A DNA stretch of 64,000 nt from an uncultured Bacteroidaceae bacterium (GTDB lineage: Bacteria > Bacteroidota > Bacteroidia > Bacteroidales > Bacteroidaceae): the NCBI GenBank assembly GCA_905235285.1, contig CAJOLI010000005.1, positions 1-64,000 of the forward strand, read 5' to 3'. A program made the position numbers and the translations under genes. The notes under the pieces are model-generated. The model saw only the letters and a list, made by a program, of their open reading frames with translations, ran no database searches and was not told the DNA's origin. This document shows, piece after piece, positions 49,354-59,428 of the stretch; the first letter of the stretch is position 1; each line of letters begins with the position of its first letter.

Positions 49354-52300
49354 TTATTTTACAGAGAACTTCTTTGACTTACCATTAGATAATGTCGCTA
49401 TGTAAATGCCTGCAGGCAGATGGCTGATGCGTATCAGTGCCTTTCCAAAGCCATCTGTCTCGCCCTTAGCAATAATCTCGCCCTTGAGTGAGAACAGAGT
49501 GACAGTGATGTCAGGCTCTGCATTCTCTACCTTCAGCAAGTTCTTGCTGAGATGAATCTCGGTCTGTTTCTCTGACTCGGTTTCCACTTGCTCAATGCTG
49601 TCAGGCTTATCTAGATTAAACATCTGGAACAGACGTCCTTGATTACCTGCCAGGTCGTTGGCTGTAATGAAGACTGTCATCATATAGTCCAAGTCCTTAG
49701 ATGTCAGTTCAACTTCAAAGTCAGACTCGCTTAGCATCGTGAAGTCACGTGCTTCACCATTGATGAACACCCGCAAGCTACTCGTCCTGACGGCTATATT
49801 ATCTGATACATGGATATGCAATGTATAGGCATCATCATTCAATGTAGCCTCAACTACAGGAGCCAAAGGATCGTTCTTAATGGAGGTAGCCATCATATAT
49901 TTACCCATTCTATCAACCTCGAGAGGTGTCCCTGCAGGGCCAACATATTGCCATACATCATCACTACCAGCTTCTGAATAGTAGACATCCAAAGCCTGGT
50001 CTTCGCGGAATCCAAAGGGTGTAAGGTCATCAGCACCTATTGATGATTCCAATTTAAATTTTCCAGTTTGTGTTGATGCCAATGCTGTAGCCCCTTCGTT
50101 AGCAGACAGGTCGCAAACCTCACTAATCACAAACAAAGTATCTCCTTGTTCCGTTATACCTAATAAATCACCAGCAGGATAGAAATGCGAAAATCCCAAA
50201 TTTACTCCTTCTTCAAAATTCTGGATACCATCATTTAGCGTAAACGTAAATGTGCAGATATTAGTCTGCTTTTGTTCCGCCAAGAGTGGTCGTCTGCGAC
50301 GAATTGATTTAGTATAAACAGCATCTGCCCCTGTCGTATAATAATGTTCCAATCCATCAATCGTGAAAACGGTATTTATACCTACTACAGATCCTCTACC
50401 ATAGACATCGTTCATCCTAACATAAGTTTGGCCTATTTCCGCTTTATCATCATCACCAAAAGCCTTATCAAACTGAGCCTGCAAGTATGCTGTAGCATTC
50501 TTACTCATTGCCGCCAATGGTAAATTAGACCTTGCGACGACAGGCAAGAAACGCTCATCAGCAAAACTATAATAACTAACTGAAGGATAATAAGTGAAAT
50601 CCAAGGATACACCACAATCCAGTTTTACATCTATTAGTCCCCATTTTGCCAAAGGCAGCGCAAATTTCAGTTCAGCCTTATCTGTTTCCTGCATTTCAAC
50701 TTTAAATGCGTCCTTAACTGAATATGTTCCTGACAATCTGGAAGAAACCAACTGCAAAGCTTGAGCAAGATGGTCTCCTGTCAACATACCATGAACGGTA
50801 GTCGGGGCTTCTATTATGTATTTGCTTTTCGTGTGACCGAGAGCCGGATATAGGCCATTAACATAATCTGGGTTTGATTTAGCTAAGTTTTGCAAATCTC
50901 TTGCAAACGCCCCCTGACTAGATATTTTCCATTTCCAACCGACACCTTTACCTATAGATATAGACGCTTTGGATGAAGCCGAAGTATTCTCCTTCATCCA
51001 TTCTGGACATAGATAATCTTTTAAATAATCAGAGGACAACTTGACACCAGCCTCAACGGCAAGAGTATTAGAGATTTTCTCAAGAAATGTATGATTTGAT
51101 GTAGTATACATTTCTTCCTCTTGCGTACTCAGTGTACAAAAAGCATTTGCACTAATACTATTCAAGAAACTCTTTTCATAAATTCCAGAGAAAGTTTTAA
51201 GGCTGTTGCTTGGAAGAGGTTTAAACATAGGAGCTTTTAAAGGGGACAAAGTCCCAAAAGCAGCACTTATATTTCCAGAAAACTTTCCTTTCAATTGCCT
51301 ACTAATACCATAAAGGGTTTTTGATGATTCAAAATTGTATTCACGCTTCTGGGGTTCACATTTAAATGTGGCCTCAAGGCCAAACTTCAGGCTTCCATCT
51401 GTATAGCTTGTAAACACCGGTATTTGAGGGAAAGCAACGCCTGGTAAGACCCCATAAGAGTTCGGCCAACTTTTCATTGATTTAAAATTGCCGTTCCCTG
51501 ATAGAGCCCAGAATTCACTATTTTTTTCATTTTCCAAAATAGAATCAAAGAAGCCCTCTTTTTCTTCATGTTTGACACCAAACCATGACTCGATGGCTCT
51601 TATTGATTTCAAAGTATTGGAACTGGTAAAAAGTTGCGTTGCTTCAAACCAAGAAAGCAAAATTGCTAAAGCCGTACGTTCAGGCTTCGTCCAATTATAA
51701 GTTATGCTTTCTTTTAATCCGCCTTCCACACCTGTTCCCAGGTCAAAATAATCGCCCAAGTTCAGGTTGGCCTTTCCACTTAATTTACTTTCTGATTCTA
51801 TCTCAGTCAAGAATTTACCATCACTCCATTTAAGAGATGTTTTCAACGGAAATGATAAACTAGCCGAAGCTGAAGCTACGCTCCCAAATTTTGCCTCGCC
51901 GGTCAACCCTCTATCAATAGTAATGGCAAACGACTGAACATTTTCAAAACCTGTTGCCTCAGAGAAACTATTACCTTTATGAAGTTTTAAAGAGAATTCG
52001 CCATTAGATGAATTTGCATTTCTCCAAGTTATATTCTTATTGTTTTGGTTAATGAGATCAGAAAAAACGAATCGCACATTTTCGCCTCTACTGGCAAAAG
52101 CTTCTGAACCGCTGGATGATAGCGAGAGAATGGCATAGCCATTTTCATCTGAAAAGTCAGTCTCTACGAACGATTTTGTTGAGGATCCAGAGCATCGGAA
52201 TTTGGCTTTAACATCTTTTAAAGGCTTCCCATCTTTATCGGTCATTCTAAAGTAATAAAACACCTCATCTCCCTCATTAACCTCAGAAGGTGCACAATTT

Positions 52301-55038
52301 TTAGAGACGAGTTCCATTAATGCTTCCGCGATTTCTGTTTGTTCATCACTACTAGTTATAGAAACTGAAATTGGATTAGAGAATCCATTTGATTCCACCC
52401 GCTTCCATCCAGTTTCGTTATCTGTTTTATAATTTACAGAAATTAGACTAAGACCCGCTAAAGAAGGTGTCCAATTTGCATACAATGTATGAAAACCACC
52501 ATTGCTGATTTTTGCAGACTCCGTTTTAATTACTTTAGTTCCATCCGATAGCTGAAGTATACCCGACCATACGTCAGATCCGCTATTCTGGACTTTTGCG
52601 ACAATCGTTGCGCTATTACCTTGCACAATAGAGTTAGGGCAGGTTATTGCCTCTTTCAGCTTTATGCCGCTGTTAACTGTCGGGTCAGCTATAGCATGAA
52701 TGGTTATACTGCCCATTGGAACACCGCTGCCTGTGCCACCTGTCTGGTAGTAAAGCGTCAGCGTGTGAGAGCCCACCGTTTGGGGCGTATAATCGCACTC
52801 CAGCGGCTGGCCACAGTCTTTTGGTATCGAATTGCCATACCATGGATGGATATCCGTTGTTCCCTCCTTCAGATAGAAGGAGCCTTTCCATGTCTCGCTG
52901 CCATTGTTCTTGACTATGACGCTATAATGCGCACTTTGACCTACTGTAATTGTGGCCGAGTTGGCAAGTCCATTATTCTTGAATATACTCAGATTTACAG
53001 TTTGCGTTCCGCTACTCGGCGTCTTTATAGTACTCGACATCGCGCTCCAATCGCTATTCAGACTGCTGTTGCCATTACGTGCGCGTACCTTGAATGTGTA
53101 AGATGTGTTGGGCGAAAGTCCTGAGACATCGGTTGATGTCGTGGCAACGCTCCGATAGAAGCACAGATTGGATTCTCCTGTCTTATAGACATAACAATCG
53201 TAAATAGTAGCACCTGAGACTGATCCCCAGTTGGCAATAAATCCTGACGAAGTAACACTCGTTGCGCTCAGATTACGAGGTGTTGTCAGTTTTGTTGTTG
53301 AAGTAATATTCGTAGTGAAAGACCATACGGGACTCGTGGCATGCCCGCCGCTTCCGTTGTATACGATAACCTTCCAGTAGTATGTTTTTCCTTCGTTAAG
53401 CCCTGAGAAAGAGCACGACTTACCGCTGCCACTTCTATAAGGCTTACTCACATTACTGAAGCTGTTATTAACATCGAGATATAAATCATAGTTCAAAGTA
53501 CTACCGCCGTCGTTTGCTGCTGTACTCCAAGAGAATGTACCTGATGTGGCGACACCAGTTGAACCAACTGAAGGATAAGGCGAAGATGGTGTGGTAGGAT
53601 TAATCACAGGAGCATCTGCGACTGTTACTACGAATGGGTTCTGATAGCTACCTGCCGACACAGGAACGCCACTTCCCGTATTGCCCGTCTGATAATAGAA
53701 CGTCAGAGTCTTGTTGCCTGCAGATTTCGGAGTATAAGAATCCGTCAGCGTCTTCGTAGCTCCTGCATCAATTGTTATATTACCCCATGAAAGCCAGTCC
53801 TCGCTACCATTTTTAAGATAGAATGAGCCGTTCCAGGCTGACGTACCATTATTCTTGACCTTTATAGCAAACGTATATGCCTTGCCCGTTGTCAAGATTG
53901 AAGTATTAAAGAACGATCCGCCTGCAATATAGAGATCGGGAGTGGTTAATGGCGCCTGAATGGTTACCGTGAACGGATTGCTGTAGCTGCCGCCGTCTAT
54001 GACTTCACCACTGCCATTGTCATTCGTAAGATAGTACAGCGTGAACGTCTTGCTGCCAGTTGTCGTCGGGGTATACGACAGCGTGACTGTACTCGAACTG
54101 CCAGCACTCAGGCTAAGACTTGTCTTATCGATATCCTCGCTGCCGGACTTCAGGTAGATGCCGCCCTTCCAAGCAACAGAGGCATTGTTCTTTATCGTAG
54201 CCTTGAACGTATAAGTCACGCCTTTCGTCAAGGTTGTCGTGCCAAAATATGTGCCGTTCGTTATCTTAAGATCTGCCAATGTCTTGAATGTCGACGAGCT
54301 GCTCTTACTCCAGGTGCTGGTCGTTGAGCTGTTGGCTGCCTGAATCTGGAACTGATATTCTGTGCCTGGGTCTAAGTTAACCACGCTTACGGAGTTGGTG
54401 GTGATGCCGGACTTGGTAAATGCCGGACTGCTGTAATCCGAATCCGAAGCCTTCTTCACATTGATGTTGTACTTGGTAGCACCGGTAACCGTACCCCACT
54501 TTGCCGTGAAACTGGTCGTCGAGATGTTCGAGGCCGTAAATGTGGTATTGTCAGGCGTGGAAAGGGTTGCTGCAGAATTTGCGGTAATCGTAATGGCGCG
54601 TGTACAAAACATCACACCATTCCCAGATTTCAAAAGGAAAGTATATGTATGACTTCCACTGGTGAAATCAGGAGTTACATCTAAAGATCCCTCAGAATCA
54701 CCAGCATTAACAGTCGTCCAATATTTATTCTCTTCGTTTGAGGTATTGACGTCACGAACGAGTCTCGCTGTTGTAGTATATTGGAATGTTCCGCTGTTTT
54801 TCTTAAATGAAAAAGTTATGGTTTTGTCGCTATTTACAATGGCTTTAGCTCGAATGTAAGTGCCTCCATCAGATGTGGAAGCAAGAAAAGTTTTATTCGC
54901 ATTTTCCCAATATACATCACCTGATGGCATGTTAGTCCAACTTGTCGCTGAAGAAGTATACGTTTGAGCCATTGTATTTGTCAATGACAGCAGCCACGCT
55001 AAAGTAAGAAGGACGGTTAGGAACGAATGATTTTTCAT
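49354..55038 (-). CDS. Giant (1894 aa) secreted multidomain protein with FN3- and CARDB-like repeats and T9SS-type tail
   Basis: FTAKWGTVTGATKYNINVKKAS (FN3); repeated FYLKxGxxD...TLTxYYQTGxTGSGVPVxxGSYQNPF (CARDB-like); VTLFSLKGEIIAKGETDGFGKALIRISHLPAGIYIATLSNGKSKKFSVK. Confidence 0.8.
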   Translation of the reverse strand: MKNHSFLTVLLTLAWLLSLTNTMAQTYTSSATSWTNMPSGDVYWENANKTFLASTSDGGTYIRAKAIVNSDKTITFSFKKNSGTFQYTTTARLVRDVNTSNEENKYWTTVNAGDSEGSLDVTPDFTSGSHTYTFLLKSGNGVMFCTRAITITANSAATLSTPDNTTFTASNISTTSFTAKWGTVTGATKYNINVKKASDSDYSSPAFTKSGITTNSVSVVNLDPGTEYQFQIQAANSSTTSTWSKSSSSTFKTLADLKITNGTYFGTTTLTKGVTYTFKATIKNNASVAWKGGIYLKSGSEDIDKTSLSLSAGSSSTVTLSYTPTTTGSKTFTLYYLTNDNGSGEVIDGGSYSNPFTVTIQAPLTTPDLYIAGGSFFNTSILTTGKAYTFAIKVKNNGTSAWNGSFYLKNGSEDWLSWGNITIDAGATKTLTDSYTPKSAGNKTLTFYYQTGNTGSGVPVSAGSYQNPFVVTVADAPVINPTTPSSPYPSVGSTGVATSGTFSWSTAANDGGSTLNYDLYLDVNNSFSNVSKPYRSGSGKSCSFSGLNEGKTYYWKVIVYNGSGGHATSPVWSFTTNITSTTKLTTPRNLSATSVTSSGFIANWGSVSGATIYDCYVYKTGESNLCFYRSVATTSTDVSGLSPNTSYTFKVRARNGNSSLNSDWSAMSSTIKTPSSGTQTVNLSIFKNNGLANSATITVGQSAHYSVIVKNNGSETWKGSFYLKEGTTDIHPWYGNSIPKDCGQPLECDYTPQTVGSHTLTLYYQTGGTGSGVPMGSITIHAIADPTVNSGIKLKEAITCPNSIVQGNSATIVAKVQNSGSDVWSGILQLSDGTKVIKTESAKISNGGFHTLYANWTPSLAGLSLISVNYKTDNETGWKRVESNGFSNPISVSITSSDEQTEIAEALMELVSKNCAPSEVNEGDEVFYYFRMTDKDGKPLKDVKAKFRCSGSSTKSFVETDFSDENGYAILSLSSSGSEAFASRGENVRFVFSDLINQNNKNITWRNANSSNGEFSLKLHKGNSFSEATGFENVQSFAITIDRGLTGEAKFGSVASASASLSFPLKTSLKWSDGKFLTEIESESKLSGKANLNLGDYFDLGTGVEGGLKESITYNWTKPERTALAILLSWFEATQLFTSSNTLKSIRAIESWFGVKHEEKEGFFDSILENEKNSEFWALSGNGNFKSMKSWPNSYGVLPGVAFPQIPVFTSYTDGSLKFGLEATFKCEPQKREYNFESSKTLYGISRQLKGKFSGNISAAFGTLSPLKAPMFKPLPSNSLKTFSGIYEKSFLNSISANAFCTLSTQEEEMYTTSNHTFLEKISNTLAVEAGVKLSSDYLKDYLCPEWMKENTSASSKASISIGKGVGWKWKISSQGAFARDLQNLAKSNPDYVNGLYPALGHTKSKYIIEAPTTVHGMLTGDHLAQALQLVSSRLSGTYSVKDAFKVEMQETDKAELKFALPLAKWGLIDVKLDCGVSLDFTYYPSVSYYSFADERFLPVVARSNLPLAAMSKNATAYLQAQFDKAFGDDDKAEIGQTYVRMNDVYGRGSVVGINTVFTIDGLEHYYTTGADAVYTKSIRRRRPLLAEQKQTNICTFTFTLNDGIQNFEEGVNLGFSHFYPAGDLLGITEQGDTLFVISEVCDLSANEGATALASTQTGKFKLESSIGADDLTPFGFREDQALDVYYSEAGSDDVWQYVGPAGTPLEVDRMGKYMMATSIKNDPLAPVVEATLNDDAYTLHIHVSDNIAVRTSSLRVFINGEARDFTMLSESDFEVELTSKDLDYMMTVFITANDLAGNQGRLFQMFNLDKPDSIEQVETESEKQTEIHLSKNLLKVENAEPDITVTLFSLKGEIIAKGETDGFGKALIRISHLPAGIYIATLSNGKSKKFSVK

Positions 55039-55357
55039 AATTGTATTGTTGACTGTGAATATTGTTAAAGCGAATGAATTGTTGTTCTTTATTAAGCCCC
55101 TGTATTACTTCTTCTGATAATGTGCATCCGTTGATTCGGATGCCATCGAGATGGCCAAGGTGCTGCAAAATTAATAAAAAATCTAAAGAGTCCGCAATGA
55201 AATGTGACTTTTTTCTAAATAATTTGACTTTCGCAAGCTCTGCTTACTTAGAAGTTCTTGAAGTGTCAAGCGAAAATTGAATAAATAATGCAATGGCGCT
55301 TTGTTTTTCTACACCATGGCTTTTTCAGAGAGTTTTTTCAGGAAACTACCGCACATG

Positions 55358-56020
55358 TCATTCGTCATCAGTTCCGAGGGCGGACTCAGAGAGCATCCAG
55401 ACGCGGTGGGTGCCGCGGCCGCGGCTGATGATGCCGGCATGCTTGAGCTTCACCATGTCCTGTAGCTCGCGCTGGGCGCTGGTGAGTGAGAGGCCGGTGA
55501 TGGAGGCGTAGTCGGCGACGTGCATGAAAGTGTTCTTGCGCAGGAAGGCGTGGGCGGCGGCGAGGCGATCGCTCTGTAAGCTGTCGTCGATGGTTATGCG
55601 CTTGCCTCTGCGGCCATAGACGCGGGTTAGCGTCTGGCGGGCAAACCGCGAGCCTACGTCATGGAACAGTTCTTTGTCGAGGCGGAAATTGACGTGGTGC
55701 AGCTCCAGGTTCGCAGAATTTGGCTCCTGCTCGTCATCAAGATGCTCACGACGTTCTTCTTTAAGGCGTATGCCTAAGCTGAAGGAACCTATTCCGGGCA
55801 CCGTGACAGCCGCCCCTTCGCCAAGCAGCAGGGCGAGCTCGTCGGCGACATCTGAGAGTACGCCCTCGATAATCGTCTCGCTGAAGCCGTAGCGATGAGC
55901 CACCATGCGTACGAAGTCTTTGCCTGAGAAGCGTCTGTCGCGCTTCAACTTATACACGGTTCGCGTTGCCTTCATGTCGAAGTTGTCGCGTTGTTCGAGT
56001 TTGTAGTAATGCAGTTCCAT
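55358..56020 (-). CDS. HU-like DNA-binding protein fused to a C-terminal winged-helix-like region
   Basis: N-half: VYKLKRDRRFSGKDFVRMVAHRYGFSETIIEGVLSDVADELALLLGEGAAVTVPGIGSFSLGI. C-half: VADYASITGLSLTSAQRELQDMVKLKHAGIISRGRGTHRVW. Confidence 0.75.
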   Translation of the reverse strand: MELHYYKLEQRDNFDMKATRTVYKLKRDRRFSGKDFVRMVAHRYGFSETIIEGVLSDVADELALLLGEGAAVTVPGIGSFSLGIRLKEERREHLDDEQEPNSANLELHHVNFRLDKELFHDVGSRFARQTLTRVYGRRGKRITIDDSLQSDRLAAAHAFLRKNTFMHVADYASITGLSLTSAQRELQDMVKLKHAGIISRGRGTHRVWMLSESALGTDDE

Positions 56021-56148
56021 ATTATTCGTTCTTTTTCTGATGGCTTTCCGCCGTATTTCTGCAGTTTAGTAACAAAAAGTGGGGTTCGACCAGACAAAAA
56101 TACAAAAACCTTCAGCGAGGAACAAATCTTCGTCATTAAAGAAAGTTA

Positions 56149-56232
56149 AAATCACTCGGTGGGTTACATAATTCACTGAATGATTTTTGTAATTCACGCA
56201 GTGAATTTTATAATTCATTCGGTGAATTATAA
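56149..56232. repeat. 21-bp tandem array (4 units, consensus AATTCACTCRGTGAATTTTAT, units near-palindromic)
   Basis: Units at 56149, 56170, 56191 and 56212. Confidence 0.85.
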
Positions 56233-56361
56233 AATATGGTTATATTTGATAGTTTAGCCTGCTGGACGTTTCTGGCTTTTTGGTTGTTTGCTCAGATGTT
56301 GTCCCCAGCGTGAAAGTGGGAATAGTGAAGGGCGCATTTGACGGTATAATAGACTGTGTAC

Positions 56362-56499
56362 CAACTTGATGGCATTTTGCATGAAGGTCTTGACAACGTC
56401 ACGTTTGCGATGAACACTTCCGCCTATATGGGCGAGATGCTGCGTACAGGCATCGAGGGTATCGACAGAGGGCAGCGTGAGGCGGGTCTGGCGTTACGA
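56362..56499 (+). pseudogene. Remnant of amino-acid ABC transporter permease (BPD_transp_1)
   Basis: Plus-frame QLDGILHEGLDNVTFAMNTSAYMGEMLRTGIEGIDRGQREAGLALR* resembles the conserved '...NSAYMAEIxRxGIxxIDKGQxEAAxxLG' loop of polar amino-acid permeases. Confidence 0.6.
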
Positions 56500-57904
56500 T
56501 GACGCGTTCGTTCTTGCGAGGGATGCGGTTGTTCTTGATGATGGTGCGGAACTCGGGATTCACTTTGTAGAGGAATTCGGTCATCTCGTCGGGGATGAGG
56601 AAGTAGGTGCCGTTGTCGGAGTAGTAGCCGGCGAAATAGAGATAGATGGATTTCTTTATTGCGCTGCCGTTCTCGTCGACGATGCGTATGGGGCGGCAGT
56701 CTCCTTCTTCAACCACTTCCTTGGCGACGTAATAAGTGCTGCCCAGCATGATATATGGCGACTCGTCGCTTATTATCTTGCTCTTTGGCGTGAGGTCAGT
56801 GAATTTATCGGCTCTCTCTCCGAAGGCTTCCTTGGAAATTGTCATGTTGAATGGCGCCAGCGATTTCTGGTAGTAGGTGAGAGTGCCGCTGCCTTCTTCG
56901 GTGGTGAAGATGCGGATGTACTGCGTCGTTGAGTCCTGCAGGAAAGTGGCAAGGTCGTGGGTGGTGATGCTGTCCTTGCCATCGAGGATGGCGTTATGGA
57001 TTGTTTTCTTTATGTAGAGGGTAAGTACGTCTTCTCCGAGGAACAGGGCCAGGACGGAGCCTTTGCTGACGAACTGGTCGTGGTTGCTCATGTTCAGGAA
57101 GTCCGATTCCTCTGCGCTCATGGCGGAGAGGCAGACGGGGTAGAAGAGCTTGGCGTTCCTTGCGTTCTTCACGCCGTGGTGGTGAATGACCTCGCTGGTG
57201 ATAATGGGCCACGATGTCTTTGTCGGTACTGAGATGCAGATGGAGTTATCGTAGTGATATAGATTGCCGATGTCCTCATATTTTTCCAGACAGTTGACGG
57301 CAGATCCTCCGCCTATGAACAGTAGTGTCACGGGGTCGGTGTTCCCGAACAGGCGGAAGAGCAGGAACAGAATGGCGAGGAGCGATACTGCAGCCCACGC
57401 TTTCAAGGCTCTCATTTTCTTTTTGGGCGAAACGTTTGACCCAGCCACGCGTTCCTCAACCTCTTGAGTGAGTCGCTCCTTGACCTTTGCCTCGAGGTCT
57501 TCAAGATTTGAGTAGTCGACATAATAGGAGTTGGAGTTCTCGCTGAAGAGTTTCTCTACTTCCTCAATCTCGGGCGTCCTGGTCTGGAACTCTCGCATGA
57601 AGGAGAGAATTTTAGGGCTGCCTTTTTTCTTTTGGGCTTGTGAAGCGAGCAGGTATTCCTCCCTGGTTTTGTCGCCCATCTGATCCTCGACGATGAAGAT
57701 TACAATGTCGGACTTGTTCATGATGAAGTCGTCATAGTCGGCCTGGTTGTCACCAAGGTTGACGTATGAGAACATATTCAGGGTTACGGGGTACCCTTTC
57801 AGGCGATACTCTCCATTGAGGTTGTTGACGAGTGCCTTCAGCCTCAGGCGGTGTTCTTTCAGCTTCTTAGAACCCGAAACGAATATGGTAATTGATGATT
57901 TCAT
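56399..57904 (-). CDS. N-terminal TIR/DUF4062-like Rossmannoid domain + single TM + C-terminal periplasmic-binding (PstS)-like domain
   Basis: SSITIFVSGSKKLKEHRLRLKALVNNLN...DYDDFIMNKSDIVIFIVEDQMGDKTREEYLLA; TM AWAAVSLLAILFLLFRLF; VTLLFIGGGSAVNCLEKY...IRIFTTEEGSGTLTYYQ. Confidence 0.55.
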   Translation of the reverse strand: MKSSITIFVSGSKKLKEHRLRLKALVNNLNGEYRLKGYPVTLNMFSYVNLGDNQADYDDFIMNKSDIVIFIVEDQMGDKTREEYLLASQAQKKKGSPKILSFMREFQTRTPEIEEVEKLFSENSNSYYVDYSNLEDLEAKVKERLTQEVEERVAGSNVSPKKKMRALKAWAAVSLLAILFLLFRLFGNTDPVTLLFIGGGSAVNCLEKYEDIGNLYHYDNSICISVPTKTSWPIITSEVIHHHGVKNARNAKLFYPVCLSAMSAEESDFLNMSNHDQFVSKGSVLALFLGEDVLTLYIKKTIHNAILDGKDSITTHDLATFLQDSTTQYIRIFTTEEGSGTLTYYQKSLAPFNMTISKEAFGERADKFTDLTPKSKIISDESPYIMLGSTYYVAKEVVEEGDCRPIRIVDENGSAIKKSIYLYFAGYYSDNGTYFLIPDEMTEFLYKVNPEFRTIIKNNRIPRKNERVIVTPDPPHAALCRYPRCLYAASRPYRRKCSSQT

Positions 57905-57931
57905 AGGAGTTGTGTGTTTGTGAAATGTTGA

Positions 57932-59413
57932 TTATTGAGGTTTCCCGGCTCCTGCTGGTTTGCCATTAGCTCCTGCTGCCTTTTCTGAGCCTCCCGCGGG
58001 GGAACCACCTGCCCCTGCAGGCATCCCATTGCCTGCGGCTGAGGCTTTGGGCGTGATGGAAGGTGTGGCGGCAGGCGTACTATTGCCATCGTCGAACCAT
58101 TTGCTGCGCAGGTCGTTGAAGCTCTCGGTGAGCTTAGTCGTCTCGTAGGAATAGAGCGATGTGGCGGCCGGGTCGGTTAGCGTGGCAATCCATCCTGAGC
58201 CTTTATATGCCTGAACAATACAGTTCCATGCATTCTTCCATACGGAATCGCCCTTGCGTCGGGCTTTCATGGCTTTCCATTCCGTTTTCCACTTAGCCTT
58301 GTCCCATTTCTTCTTGCCTGGCGTAGCATCTGCGAATGCCACCTCTTTTCCGTTGCCGGCCTCGCGAATCTGATAGTAGCTGTCCTTGATGGAGCAGTCC
58401 TCAGTGATTTCCATCTCGATGCGGTATTGTCCGGTGCCCCATGAGGGTTGGTAGTTCTGGGCGTCTGTCGTTCCAGTGTAGCTTCGTGGTACGATGTACG
58501 AGTCGCCTTCTATGGTCACGAGTCTCTGATAGGCAGGGTCGTCTTTCTTGTAGATGAACCGTCCGAGTGAATCCACCTTATTGGCATCAATCTTTACGTG
58601 GACGGTGAATTCGCCCAATTGCTCGTCGTTGGTGATCATGGTAGCCTGATTCATCCAAGAGGAGAAGAGGCGAGCCTTGAGGGTCATCTTCAGGTCTTTC
58701 CGTTTGTCGAAACTAAAGCGGTTGTCGGCAGTCCCGCTTAGATCGTTGGGCAGGTTGCAGTATTTAGGAATGAAGATGAGCGTGTCAATCTCGACAAGGA
58801 ACTTGGAATGATTCACGATATGACTTATACCGACGCTGTCTCTTCGCATCTTGCAGAAGATATAGAAGATGTTGGTGCCCCGTCCAGGTTCGTCGCTCAG
58901 CTCGATATAGTTCTTGCATCCGAAGCCCTCGAACTTCAGGTTCTCGGGGTCCATGGCCCCTTTGACGGAGGGCGCTGCATAGAAGTCGTTGATACTGCTT
59001 TCGGAAGAAAGGACTTGGTTGAAGTGGCATTGCTCTTGAGCCGCCCGATACCATTGCGTACGTTCTCCTTTGATGGATTCAGCAAGATAGTTTACTCCGA
59101 GGCTGACCAGGTTGGATGTGGCATTGACGGTCTTCTGTATGATAGATGTCGAATAGGCCGACCAAAGCAGGCTGCCGAAGGCGCCTATGGCTCGTTCCTT
59201 GGAGGCCGCCTGCTGCTCCTGCATCAGTTCGTTGCTATTGCGGATCACGCTCTCGCGGTCGACGTTCTTGACTAAGATCTGGAACTTACGTTGTGCCGGA
59301 CGTGCCTGCTGGCCCTTGGCTTGGGCTTGTGCCCCACCGCCTTTCGAAGGCTGAGCGCTGAGGACTCCGGCGGAGAGGAGAGCAATGAACAGAATGTATT
59401 TTTTTTTCATCAT
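57932..59413 (-). CDS. Secreted protein of unknown function, Ala/Gly/Pro-rich C-terminus
   Basis: Signal peptide MMKKKYILFIALLSAGVLSAQ; no recognised domain; tail GNGMPAGAGGSPAGGSEKAAGANGKPAGAGKPQ. Confidence 0.75.
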   Translation of the reverse strand: MMKKKYILFIALLSAGVLSAQPSKGGGAQAQAKGQQARPAQRKFQILVKNVDRESVIRNSNELMQEQQAASKERAIGAFGSLLWSAYSTSIIQKTVNATSNLVSLGVNYLAESIKGERTQWYRAAQEQCHFNQVLSSESSINDFYAAPSVKGAMDPENLKFEGFGCKNYIELSDEPGRGTNIFYIFCKMRRDSVGISHIVNHSKFLVEIDTLIFIPKYCNLPNDLSGTADNRFSFDKRKDLKMTLKARLFSSWMNQATMITNDEQLGEFTVHVKIDANKVDSLGRFIYKKDDPAYQRLVTIEGDSYIVPRSYTGTTDAQNYQPSWGTGQYRIEMEITEDCSIKDSYYQIREAGNGKEVAFADATPGKKKWDKAKWKTEWKAMKARRKGDSVWKNAWNCIVQAYKGSGWIATLTDPAATSLYSYETTKLTESFNDLRSKWFDDGNSTPAATPSITPKASAAGNGMPAGAGGSPAGGSEKAAGANGKPAGAGKPQ

Positions 59414-59428
59414 GTATGTATTTTGAGA

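Noticed and set aside
57960-58148. Ala/Pro-rich short ORFs around 57.9-58.1 kb on both strands
   Set aside because: They are frame-shadow translations of the low-complexity A/G/P tail of the 57932-59413 protein.
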